Source: Elymus sibiricus
Lineage: Eukaryota > Streptophyta > Magnoliopsida > Poales > Poaceae
Length of the DNA: 64,000 bases
Direction of reading: 5' to 3'
NCBI GenBank assembly: GCA_039707655.1
Contig: CM077676.1
Location: 426,785,379-426,849,378, forward strand
This document shows positions 55,099 to 64,000 of the stretch, piece after piece. The translations under genes and the position numbers were made by a program. Below the pieces are notes generated by a model. It was not told the DNA's origin. It was given only the letters and a program-made list of their open reading frames with translations, and made no database searches. Positions within the stretch are counted from its first letter, which is position 1; every line of letters starts with the position of its first letter.

Positions 55099-58000
55099 AT
55101 GGCGGGTGCCGGGTCCAAGGGCAAGTGGGAGGCCTCTAGCGTCACCAACAGCGCCATCTTGGAGTTGAAAAGCGTGGGCTACCTCCCGGCCAACGTCGCC
55201 CACCGTGCTCCTGAGGCCGGCCAGGTCGTTCCCACACCGCGCCAAGGCGAGAGGGTGGTATTCCTTCCCCACTTCATCCGAGGCCTGGGTTTTCCCCTCC
55301 ATCCCTTCGTCAGGGGACTCATATTCTTCTACGGGTTTGATTTCCACGATCTCGCGCCGAACTCTTTCCTCCACATTTCAGCCTTCATCATCATCTGCGA
55401 GGCCTTTCTTCGGATCCGGCCACACTTCGGTCTGTGGCTGAAGATCTTCAACGTCAAGCCGAAGATAGTAGATGGCCAGCAGGCGGACTGCGGGGGTGCG
55501 ATGGTCAGCAAGCTCCCCCGAGTGGAGTGGCCAGAGGGTACCTTCATCGAGACCGTCAAGGTCTGGCAGAAGGAATGGTTCTACATCACCAAGCCAAGGA
55601 GCGCGGATTGGGGGGCGATTCCGGCCTTCCGATCCGGACCCCCTACGAGGCTGGTCTCATGGACCAAGAAGGGCCTTGACTGGGGAGTGAACAAGGAGGT
55701 GGCGCAGCTGCAGAGCCGGATCGCCAAGATGATAGAGCAGGGCGTCGAGCTGCCCAACGTGATCCAGATTATGCTCGGCCGCCGAATCCTCCCATGCCAG
55801 GACAGGGCCTCCCCCATGTGGGCCTACAAGTCCGAAGATCCGGCCACCGTGCGCAACTTCTTCCGCACCTCCCACGCTCAACTGTGGAGGGCGCTATTCA
55901 AACCGCAGATGGACTGGCCGGCCGAGGAGGAAGACATCGGACTCGACGCCGGAAATCCCCCACGGGAGGTATGAATAATTTGGTACTTATATCCGAGCCT
56001 TTCCCTTTTGATAAGGTACTTAGCCCTCTCACTTCCTGTCCGCAGAACTGGCTGAAGAAGGCCGAGCGGATCAACAGTCCGACGCCGCTGCCAGAGGGAC
56101 CCAGGACGCCCCTACTGACGGCCATGCTGGCCGTGGAGCCATACGAGGCGCTGGAGAGGAAAGAGAAGAAGAAGGACCAGCAGAGAGAGGCCAGAGAGGG
56201 CCTCCGCTCCCGAGGACCCCCGGGTGCTAGATCCGGGGAAACCAATGCTCCCTCCGCGTAAGAGGAGGAGAAGGAGCAGGGAGAGGACGGGGAGGAAGAC
56301 GATTCCTCCCGAACAAGGAAGAGGGTGGCGTCCGAGAACGTCGAGGAAGAGCCGCCTCAACCCGCTCCCAAAAGACTGTGCAAGGCCAAGGTAGCCTTGT
56401 CTGGCGATAGCTCGGCTTCTGCCGAGGACTCTGACGCCTCCGAAGAGGTCCCTCAGAGGATCCCCAGGGCCAAGCCGCAGGCTCAAAGGTACGTGCTCTA
56501 GTAACCGCTTGATCGTCCTGAGTCCGATATTGATCATGTTTTCGTTTGTAATTTTGCAGCCCGCTGCGCGATCTCCCCGTCGATCGAGTCTCGGAGGGGG
56601 ATTCTCCACCGGCGGCGCTAGCGGAGAGCGGGACCGAATCCCGCGCCTCGCCTCCCCCAAACGTCGAGGAGGCCAAGGAGGTCCTGTCGAGGAGGACCCC
56701 TCCCGTGGCGCACACAGGGGGAGGAGGCGATACTATCATGGCCGAGGTGAACACCTCGGTCGCCGAAGACCAAGAGGGGAGAGACCCTTGGGTGAACGAA
56801 GAGGAAGAGCCCGGACAAGCCGAGCTTTCTCCGAGGACGATTCCGGAGACGTCCAGGCGTCCAGAGTCCGGCGCTCCAGATTTTGAGAGGGAAGGAGGCG
56901 AAGCGCCGCCGCCACCCCCGCCCGCCCCAGAGCGGGCGTCAACCAGGTGGCCGGACGAGATGGAGGGTGCTCTAACCAGCTCCTCCATCACCGAAGAGCA
57001 CCGTGCCCTTATGGGCGCGGTGTTGCAAAGTCTTCGGTCCGTCGATAACGGACTGAAGGAGGCCTTCAATAGCCTTCTCACAGGCTTCAAGGTGAGCAAA
57101 GTAATGCTTTTTCCTTAGAAAAATTCTTTTGTGTAAATGTATAACCTCATACACAGTAGCCCCCGAGACTCTGACTGGTTTTGAACAAAGCCAGTCAGAG
57201 GATCGAAAATCAATATCTCGGATACTAACCTACGTAGAATAATGCACAGGCGTCATCTTCGGCCGCAGCCGCCAACGCCGAGGAGTTGGCCGAGCTGAGT
57301 CGGAAGCTGAAGAGCTCCGAAGACGACCTGAGCCTGGTGAACAGGAGGTTCGACGATGCGCAAGGCAAATCCGAGCTGTAGTCAAGATTACAGCCGCGGT
57401 TTTTTGTTTTTCCTTGTAAGTAGGTTTCAAAGTATTCTAACGGAGTTGACTGATTCTACTGCAGTTGCCGCCACGGAGGTGGAAAACCTCAAGGCCGCGC
57501 TGAGGACGGCTCAGCAGGAAGCGGTGGCGCAGAGGTCGGCAGCCGAACAGGCGGCTGCCGAGCTGGCTGCGGTGAGAACCGCTAGTGAGAAGCACGAGGC
57601 CAGGGTGCTGGAAGTGCAGCAAGAGCTCTGGGATGCCGTCACGAGGTGTGAGGCCCTCGAGCAGAAGGATAAGGAGCAGGCCGCCGAGCTGACCTCATTG
57701 GCGGCGGTGGCCAAGGAAGCACGGACAGAGGCGCGCGGCTACCAAGAGGAGCTTCGCCAAGTCAGGCTCATTGCGGACGGTAAGCCGTATTTGCTGCAAA
57801 GTATCTTTGGAGGTAACAAGTTCGCGTTGCTCACGCGAGTATGGCGTTCCCCAGGCGCCTTAGCGGACCTCCCGAAGAGTGCGGTGGACGCGGCCAAGTT
57901 CTTCGCCGCTCAGGAGGGTAGGGACAAGCAGAGGCTGTTCTGGGCGCAATTTCAAGCGCCCGAACACCCTCCCCTCCTGAATAATCAGATGAAGCAGCTG

Positions 58001-58339
58001 ATGGAGCTGCATCGGATGGCGGAGCCGATGATGAAGGACCTCTACGTTAAGCTATGGCCGGCGGAGCCGCTGCCGAGCAGCTACTTCGGTCTGGTGCAGA
58101 GGCTGTACGACGCCAGTTCCCGGATCGACGCCTGGAAGCGCTCCACATGCATCGAGGGGGCTCGGATGGCTTTTGGCAAAACAATGGTACATTGGCCAAA
58201 GATAAAGCCAGCCGAGATGGCCACTGGACCTCCGCCACCAGGGAAGGAGCATAGGTGCCCCGAGCAATACTTCCCCATCGTGATGGATGGTGCTCGGGCA
58301 GTAGAGGCCCAATGCTCAAAAGATGTAATATATGAATAG
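55099..58339 (+). pseudogene. Antisense gene of B: Transposase_28-type domain plus long coiled coil, spliced
   Basis: Starts MAGAGSKGKWEASSVTNS. Inferred exons: 55099-55968, 56046-56488, 56560-57091, 57250-~57364 and 57465-58339. All introns have GT-AG ends except the fourth, whose donor seems to be GC. Exon 1 carries the same domain as the gene in A (GYLPANVAHRAPEAGQVVP, GERVVFLPHFIRGLGFPLHP, FYGFDFHDLAPNSFLHIS, WQKEWFYITKPRSADWGAI). Exon 2 has an in-frame TAA near 56260; exon 3 is acidic and proline-rich; exon 5 is a long Ala/Glu-rich coiled coil (EVENLKAALRTAQQEAVAQR) with a helical C-terminal domain (LFWAQFQAPEHPPLLNNQMK, SYFGLVQRLYDASSRIDAW). Function unknown. Confidence 0.75.
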
Positions 58340-59655
58340 ATTTATTTTCCTTGTAACCAAGGAGTTGAAAATTTTGCTTTATTGTAATGCAAGTTGTTGG
58401 CTGGGAATATAGTGCATGTTTTATGTTAATTTTGACTCCTGTGCGGCCATTTCTTAACTGAAAGTTACCAGTCGTCGGCTTCAGCCCCCAGTGCAGATAC
58501 TGCCTGGGTGTTTCCTCGTTACAGCTTAACCCTTAGCCGACGTCTCGGTGCCCGGAGGCGGTTGTGTGTACGGAAAACAAGGCAATCGGACTATGCGGTT
58601 TTAGTGCTTTCACTTAGCCATAGGAGCTTGACTGCGGGGGCTGGTGACTAGCCCCCAGTGTTTGTGATATTCGGACGAGCCGCGGTTGACACCATCATCA
58701 CATGGTTTCTGTAACAGAGAACCCTTCATTTAACACGGACTAACCTCCAACGATTTTTGGTTTGACACAAGTCATCGGATCGCCGACCAGTTCTCGCTTA
58801 TTGTGACAATCAATTTTCGGCTTTCTCCACTGAGGTACTTAACCAGGCTAGCTAGAAGTGCAATCGCAATGGTTCTCCCTTTACCCTCTTAGCCGAACAG
58901 TGCGGAACGTAAGAGGGTAAACACAGGAGCCGGGCAACCTAACTATTGACCAAAGACGCAATTCGGAACTGGTGCATATAGAGAAATATCCGCGACGCCG
59001 AGCACATAAAAAAGTAAGTGTTGGGATAAAGTTTGAGGCAAGACTTATGTTCGAGCCCCTGGTCTATTAGCCGGTTACCAAGAAGGGGTGTATCGTAATA
59101 GTTTACTTCGGCCTAAAAACGGAAAGGAAGTATGCAACGTGAATGAATGCACAATTACCACAGAAAACTCGGTCTTTATTTCCTTTGAATATGTGACGTC
59201 CAACCGTACAATCCGGATTGCCGAAGTAACTTTGATAGATACTTGTGAAGAAATAAATACATTAGAGTAAAGGTTTACACAGGGCCTTCATGAGTGGTTT
59301 GACGTCCCTACTACGCCATGCTGCACGTCTGCGCCTTTGCTCTTTAAGAAGCTTCCGTGTGAGTGGAGCTGTCGACCGTATATTCGGCTGAAGTAGTAAT
59401 GTTCGGCAGACGAGCCCTTGGGAAAGGGTTTTGAGAAGTCACTGTGGTATATCAGCTTGACGCTGATCAGGCCCTAGATGGTGCCCGTTGTCGATGTTGA
59501 TTCGAAGACATCTGTTGGCCATTGCTTGGTTGAACCGAGCTCTCGGCCTATGTGTCACGTGTCCCCACAACTGCCCATGGAATTTTAAGCGCGAAATTGT
59601 GCACTCGAGGTACGTATTTTGCGACTAGGTGGGACGTGTTGTGGGGCGCGTGCCC
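58340..59655. other. B internal spacer without pol
   Basis: 1.3 kb with no convincing frame. It contains TAGCCCCCAGTG-type phrases near 58480 and 58650 that resemble the polypurine tract on the minus strand. RT, RNase H and integrase would lie here in a complete element; I see no remnants. Confidence 0.65.
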
Positions 59656-60573
59656 CTATTTGGGGTGAGCATAAGAGTGCCCCGGGACCGAGGTTGTAGC
59701 TCGGGAGCGCTTGCGTGCGTCCAGTGTCTTGGCAGTAGGCTGGGCTTGCGACGCTTCTTCGGCGGCTTGGACTTCGGCGGCTAGAGCTGCCGTGTGTTCC
59801 TCTGTTCGGAGCGCGCGCTCGGTGTTACCGTTAATGGTAATAACGCCCTTAGGTCCTGGCATCTTGAGCTTCAGGTATGCATAGTGCAGGACGGCGTTGA
59901 AGCGGGCGAACGCAGTCCGGCCGAGGAGTGCGTGGTAACCGCTGCAAAAGGGGACAATATCGAAGATCAAGTCCTCGCTGCGGAAGTTATCGGGTGAACC
60001 GAAGACAACTTCCAATGTCACGGATCCCGTGCAGCGTGCCTCGACACCTAGGATTACACCTTTAAAGGTGGTGTTGCTGGGTTTGATCCTTGAAGGGTCG
60101 ATCCCCATTTTCCTCACAGTATCTGAGTAAATCAGGTTGAGGCTGCTACCTCCGTTCATACGGACTCTGGTGAGGTGAAATCCGTCCACTATGGGGTCGA
60201 GCACCAGAGCCGCCATTCCTCCATGGCGTATACTGGTCGGATGGTCTCGACGGTCGAAAGTGATCGGGCAAGCCGACCATGGGTTGAATTTCGGGGCTAC
60301 CGGCTCTAAGGCGTAGACATCCCGAAGTGCGCCTTTCCGCTCCTTTTTCGGTATATGCGTGACGTAAATCATGTTCATGGTTTTGACCTCTGGAGGGAAC
60401 AGCTTTTGGCCTCCATTGTTCGGCCCGCGAGGTTCGTCGTCATCCTCGTTGCGGGGGCCCTTGCCCTGTTCTTCGGCCGTAGCTTTGCCGGCCTGTTTAA
60501 TTACCCAACAGTTACGGTTGGTATGGTTAGCAGGCTTGTCTGGGGTGCCGTGAATCTGGCAGGGCCTATCCAA
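59656..60573 (-). pseudogene. B gag tail and protease with altered active site
   Basis: Minus-strand frame starting near MDRPCQIHGTPDKPANHTNR (a Cys/His patch at the gag end), then a charged linker, and the retropepsin-like domain: HPTSIRHGGMAALVLDPIV, then VRMNGGSSLNLIYSD where the family normally has DGGSS, so the catalytic Asp is Asn (AAC for GAC near 60158). It continues PSNTTFKGVILGVEARCTG, FCSGYHALLGRTAFARF and YAYLKLKMPGP. The product could not act as an aspartic protease. It ends with a stop at 59656-59658. Confidence 0.85.
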
Positions 60574-62912
60574 TATTCTATCTAGCGCAGACGAGCCGTC
60601 CCGGTTCCCTTTAGAGGGTTTTTCCGCGGTCCCGATTTCGAGCCGCTGAATCCGGCGTTTACTGCTGCATCATCGGCTTCACCGCCGTTGTTCGAGTGCC
60701 GACGCTTATTATTCCTGTTGCGCCGGGGTTTCCCGTTTCCGTCCCGGGCTTCTGAAGTGCCGGGGTCTTCGGGATGGTTGCTTCGACGAGCTAACCAGCT
60801 ATCCTCACCCGCACAAAAGCGGGTCATTAGGGAGGTAAGGGCCGACATCGTTCTCGGCTTGTCCTGGCCGAGCTGACGGGCGAGCCACTCGTCCCGAATA
60901 CTGTGTTTGAATGCCGCAATTGCTTCGGCATCCGGACAGTCGACGATCTGGTTCTTCTTGGTCTAGAACCGGTTCCAGAATTGCCAAGCTGACTCTCCGG
61001 GCTGCTGAATGACATGGCTCAGGTCGTCGGCGTCCGGTGGCCGAACATAGGTTCCTTGAAAGTTAGCTCGGAATGCATCCTCGAGCTCTTCCCAGCTCCT
61101 AATGGAGTTTTCGGGTAGGCTGTTCAGCCAATGCCTTGCCGGTCCCTTGAGTTTCAACGGTAAGTACTTAATGGCGTGGAGGTCATCTCCTCGGGCCATA
61201 TGAATGTGTAGAAGAAAATCTTCAATCCACACGGCTGGGTCGGTTGTCCCATCGTAGGATTCTATATTGACGGGTTTGAACCCTTCGGGGAACTGATGCT
61301 GCATCACCTCATCGGTGAAACACATTGGGTGTGCGGCGCCCCTAGCCCGGGCCACATCGCACCGGAGATCGGTTGTCATCCGGGCATGGTACTGCTCCCG
61401 AGCTGTGTCGTTCCTGTCACGCCAGGCTTGGTATCCATCCCGTCTAGCGGGTGCGTATCCTGTAGATCCATAGATGGATCTGGACTGGATCCCTCGGGCG
61501 TTCAGGTCATGGCGCAGATTGTATCGGTCATCCGGTTGAACCGGGTCTTTGCCTGCTTGGCGAGGGGGAGCGGGTGGGTATGCGGCTTCCCTGGCCACCC
61601 TATCCCGTCCTCGAGGGGGCGCGGGTGGGAGTTCAGCTTCTCCGGCCGCCCTATCCCGTCCTCGAGGGGGTGCGGGTGGGAGTTCAGTTTCCACAGCCGG
61701 CCTATCTCGTCCTTGAGGGGGGCGGTCGGGCTGTTTTGCGTAAGTTTGTCTGGGAGGCATGGGCTCGAAGGCCTCATCCTCGAATTCTGGGAGTAGGCGC
61801 CGCCGTGGGTAACTCTTGTATTGGCCCTGACGTTGATCGTCAAGGCCTTCTTCGGCAGCTAAGACCATCGTCCATCTGTCGTTGAGCGTATCCTACTCGG
61901 CTTTTAGCTGTTGTTGTTTCATCTTCAAGCTTCGGGCGGTGGCGATGAGTTGCCGCTTGAATTTCTCTTGCTCCAGGGGATCCTCCGGGACGATGAAGTC
62001 TTCGGGTCCGAGGCTATCCTCCTCTTTGGACGGAGGGAGGTAATTACTGTCCTCGGAATCCTCGAGGTCCTCGGGGTCACCCTGGCTCTCGTGCCCTTCA
62101 AGGGCATCGTGGTGCTGCTCGGGGGTGTTGTCGTCGAGCCCCTCCAAGTTGTTCGGAGTCTCGTTATCCCCGGTGCCGTTCGTGTCTGTGTGATCTTCCT
62201 TGCCCTTTCCCCATCCTCTGGCTCGCCGTCGTCGGTGTCTGGGCGGTTCTTCGGTGGGACCGTCGCCATCCTTGGGGGTATCGACCATGTAAACGTCATA
62301 GGTGGAGGTGGCGGTCCACTTTCCGGTGTTGGAAGTGGCAAGGGAAGGAGCCGTATAGGGCGGGACGTCAATATCCTCGTCCATGTCGGCAGCCTCCTCG
62401 GAGGCGTAGTCCAGCATGTCGGTTAAATCTTCGATAGTGGCTACCAAGTGGGTGGTGGGTGGGACGCAAAATTCCCTGTGGCTGGCGTCCTGTCCAACCT
62501 GCTCCTGGTCCGAGGACGGGCCATCCGCGATATTCATCTTCTGGATCCGGTCTAACATCTCGTTTAAAATCGAGAGGTCCACCGGATCTATGTTTGGGCA
62601 GCCATCGGAGTTGAGCTCCGGCGTGCCGATAATGGGAGTGTGTTCGGTCAAGGGTGACCCTTGGTTTTCCGGCGCCGGGGTTAGATCTGAACTCAAGGCC
62701 AGATCCGAACTGAGGCCCAGCCCGGGGACGGGGAAGAAATCCGAGGTCAAGGCCTCGGGGTTGGTAGGTTCCTCGGGTAAAGCCGAGAACCCAGTGAAGA
62801 CCAGATCGCCTCGAGCATCGGCGACGTACTCAAGGCTGCCGAACCTGATTTCCTGCTCGGGGGCGAAGCTGCCGACCTGGTCGAGGTGACCGGTAGGATC
62901 GGCGTGCAGCAC
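60574..62912 (-). pseudogene. B gag
   Basis: Reads leftward from MLHADPTGHLDQVG (62912). An acidic N-terminal half (DEDIDVPPYTAPS, EDLEDSEDSNYLPPSKEEDS) is followed by a stop near 61891. The frame goes on with a Pro/Arg repeat of three 17-residue units (PPAPPRGRDR, 61570-61722), then the capsid core (VNIESYDGTTDPAVWIEDFL, YLPLKLKGPARHWLNSLPEN, WEELEDAFRANFQGTYVRPP). A TAG follows near 60960 and a basic tail (RRNRNNKRRHSNNGGE) ends at 60582; a frameshift then joins the protease frame. The capsid core resembles that of A at 36000-36250. Confidence 0.88.
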
Positions 62913-62927
62913 AATGCTGCCAAACGC

Positions 62928-63055
62928 GAAGAGCTGTCCGGGGACGAAAATGTCCCCGCTACGGATTCCATCACTGAAGAGAAGAGCTGTCCGAGGACGA
63001 AGATGTCCCCGCTGCAGATTCCATCACCGAAAAGCTGTCCGGGGACGGCGAGCCA
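62928..63055 (-). repeat. 53-bp repeat in the B leader
   Basis: GAAGAGCTGTCCGGGGACGA starts at 62928 and again (one base changed) at 62981; a partial third copy starts near 63032. It lies between gag and the primer site. Confidence 0.85.
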
Positions 63056-63081
63056 TTGATCCTTGGCGACCCACAACGGAA

Positions 63082-63100
63082 CTCTCAATGAAAGCACCAA
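63082..63100 (-). other. B primer binding site region
   Basis: On the minus strand TTGGTGCTTTCATTGAGAG directly follows the 5' LTR. It is neither the initiator-Met nor the Asp/Lys type; I could not match it to a tRNA with confidence. Confidence 0.5.
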
Positions 63101-63265
63101 TGTCGGTACCAAAATCGGCAGATCTCGGGTAGGGGATCCAAACTGTAGGTCTAGGAATCGATGGGTAACAGGGAACGTAGAGACGGTGTTTTACCCAGGT
63201 TCGGGCCCTCTCGAAGAGGTAATACCCTACATCCTGCTAGATTGTATTGATGTGATTGTATGAAG
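63101..63265 (-). repeat. B right LTR (5' LTR), first segment
   Basis: Matches 53988-54152. It ends at TGAAG (63261-63265), the target of solo LTR N. Confidence 0.92.
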
Positions 63266-63746
63266 TGACGGTGTCCTGGACTAGGGGGTTCTCACCACGT
63301 CGTCTACCGACCAGTGGGTCGGCCCGAGGACCCCCATGGCGGTTCACTATTGGGCCACTTCGGGCAGCCCATGACATATACGAGGAAGGTTCCACAAGAC
63401 TTGGTGATCAAGACAAGGACTCCTCTCCACTGACATAGCCGACTAGGACTCTTGTTATCCTAGGCCTCCGGTACATTATATAAGCCGAGGCTAGGCTAGT
63501 CGATAGATCATTATGATATTCATCATCACCCCTAGGGTTTAGACCACAACTTACGATCTCGAGGTAGATCAAGCTTGTACTCGATACATCTCCATCAATA
63601 TAAACAAGAGCAGGACGTAGGGTTTTACCTCCATCAAGAGGGCCCGAACCTGGGTAAACATCGTCTCTATTGTCTCTGTTACCATCGATCTGAGATCCGC
63701 AGCTCGGGACCCCCTACCCCGAGGTCTACCGGTTTTTACACCGACA
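63266..63746 (+). mobile_element. N: solo LTR inside the 5' LTR of B
   Basis: 481 bp from TGACGGTGTCC to ACACCGACA, flanked by TGAAG (63261-63265 and 63747-63751). A TATA box (TTATATAAG) at 63476-63484 shows plus orientation. It is related to the LTR of B but reversed: in reverse complement it shares TGTCGGT, TTTACCCAGGTTCGGGCC, CCCTACGTCCTGCT and GATCTACCTCGAGATCGTA. No internal region, so a solo LTR. Confidence 0.92.
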
Positions 63747-63751
63747 TGAAG

Positions 63752-64000
63752 GTTACAGAGTTGATCTACCTTGAGATCGTATGGGCTAAACCCTAGGCAA
63801 TGAATATGATGATCCTCTACGGACTAAACCCTCTGGTTTATATAGACACCAGAGGGTCCTAGGGTTACACATGGTCGGTTACCATCAGGGGATGAACATG
63901 TCGGCCACGCCAACTATTCCTTGGAGGAGACGCCAAGTCTTCAGAGGTTTCCTTCTGATACACGAGGTCGCCCACAATCCGGCCTTCCATCGACGAGTAG
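63752..64000 (-). repeat. B right LTR (5' LTR), second segment, cut by the window end
   Basis: Continues the LTR (GTTACAGAGTTGATC...) and matches 54153 to about 54401; about 67 bp of LTR should lie beyond base 64000. TATA for minus-strand transcription is near 63838-63848 (plus view GGTTTATATAGAC). Confidence 0.9.

Larger units (their letters stand above)
53988..64000 (-). mobile_element. B: Gypsy-derived element with gag-protease and antisense gene, no RT/integrase
   Basis: Left LTR 53988-54468; right (5') LTR 63101-63265 and 63752 to beyond the window. Gag and protease read leftward from about 62912 to 59656. Between protease and the antisense gene lies only ~1.3 kb without any RT, RNase H or integrase word, so the element is non-autonomous. 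A plus-strand spliced gene (55099-58339) sits beside the 3' LTR, as in A. LTR copies differ at about 10 of ~414 comparable positions (about 2.4%, by eye). The right end and its duplication are outside the window. Confidence 0.9.

Noticed and set aside
56227..57099. Minus-strand 290-residue frame over exons 2-3 of the B antisense gene
   Set aside because: Shadow of a GC-rich coding exon; it crosses inferred splice sites and shows no domain.
60355..62889. Plus-strand frames opposite B gag (for example 61296-61796 and 61911-62426)
   Set aside because: Shadows of the gag frame; no start context or protein similarity.

Overview
This window looks like intergenic DNA from a large grass genome, most likely a Triticeae species (wheat, Aegilops or barley type). 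I find no ordinary host gene, rRNA or tRNA. Almost every base belongs to a transposable element, and most are nested in one another. The evidence for Triticeae is the element mix: a BARE/Angela-type LTR, large Gypsy elements with tRNA-Asp or tRNA-Lys primer sites, a CACTA element with TTAGTCCCGG-type subterminal repeats, and a hAT element ending in CAGGGGCGGA. No database was searched, so family names are kept to a minimum.

For clarity I letter the elements. M is a LINE reverse-transcriptase remnant (51017-51622). Gypsy element I lies on the minus strand; its 5' LTR is at 47978-51016 and its gag runs left and is cut at 47736. H is a ~1.5-kb solo LTR inserted in the gag of I (243-47731; gag resumes at 241-1). 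H is split by F (771-11999) and by C (12484-47206). F is a non-autonomous LTR element with three LTRs and two internal regions. C is a Copia element whose 3' LTR is split by A (20716-45871). A is a Tat-like Gypsy element on the minus strand. Inside A lie D (29578-34033, a 4.46-kb solo LTR in the RT region) and E (37243-44774, a CACTA transposon in gag). J (48098-49628) is a hAT element in the LTR of I. Chain M > I > H > C > A > D or E is six levels deep. Target-site duplications (TSDs) support most junctions: GCTAG/GCTAC (H), CATGC (F), AACTA (C), GGAGG (A), CGCCA/CGCCG (D), TGC (E), CAAGCACT (J).

The right side has a second nest. K (from 51623) is an LTR of the same family as the LTR of I but in opposite orientation. 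It is cut by L (from 52465), an Angela/BARE-type LTR. L is cut by B (from 53988 to beyond the window), a minus-strand Gypsy-derived element with gag and protease but no RT or integrase. The 5' LTR of B is cut by N (63266-63746), a solo LTR from a related family in the opposite orientation (TSD TGAAG).

Three features deserve most attention. (1) A and B each carry, beside the 3' LTR and on the strand opposite gag-pol, a gene-like unit with its own TATA box, several plausible GT-AG introns, a Transposase_28-type N-terminal domain and a coiled-coil C-terminal half. (2) F is a tandem duplication with one outer TSD; its middle LTR looks like a crossover product, 3'-LTR-like on the left and 5'-LTR-like on the right. 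(3) D contains a degenerate array with a period of about 155 bp. CACTA element E also carries a small coiled-coil plus single-membrane-segment gene next to its transposase, and a Ulp1-like protease gene whose catalytic residues and splice sites are still present.
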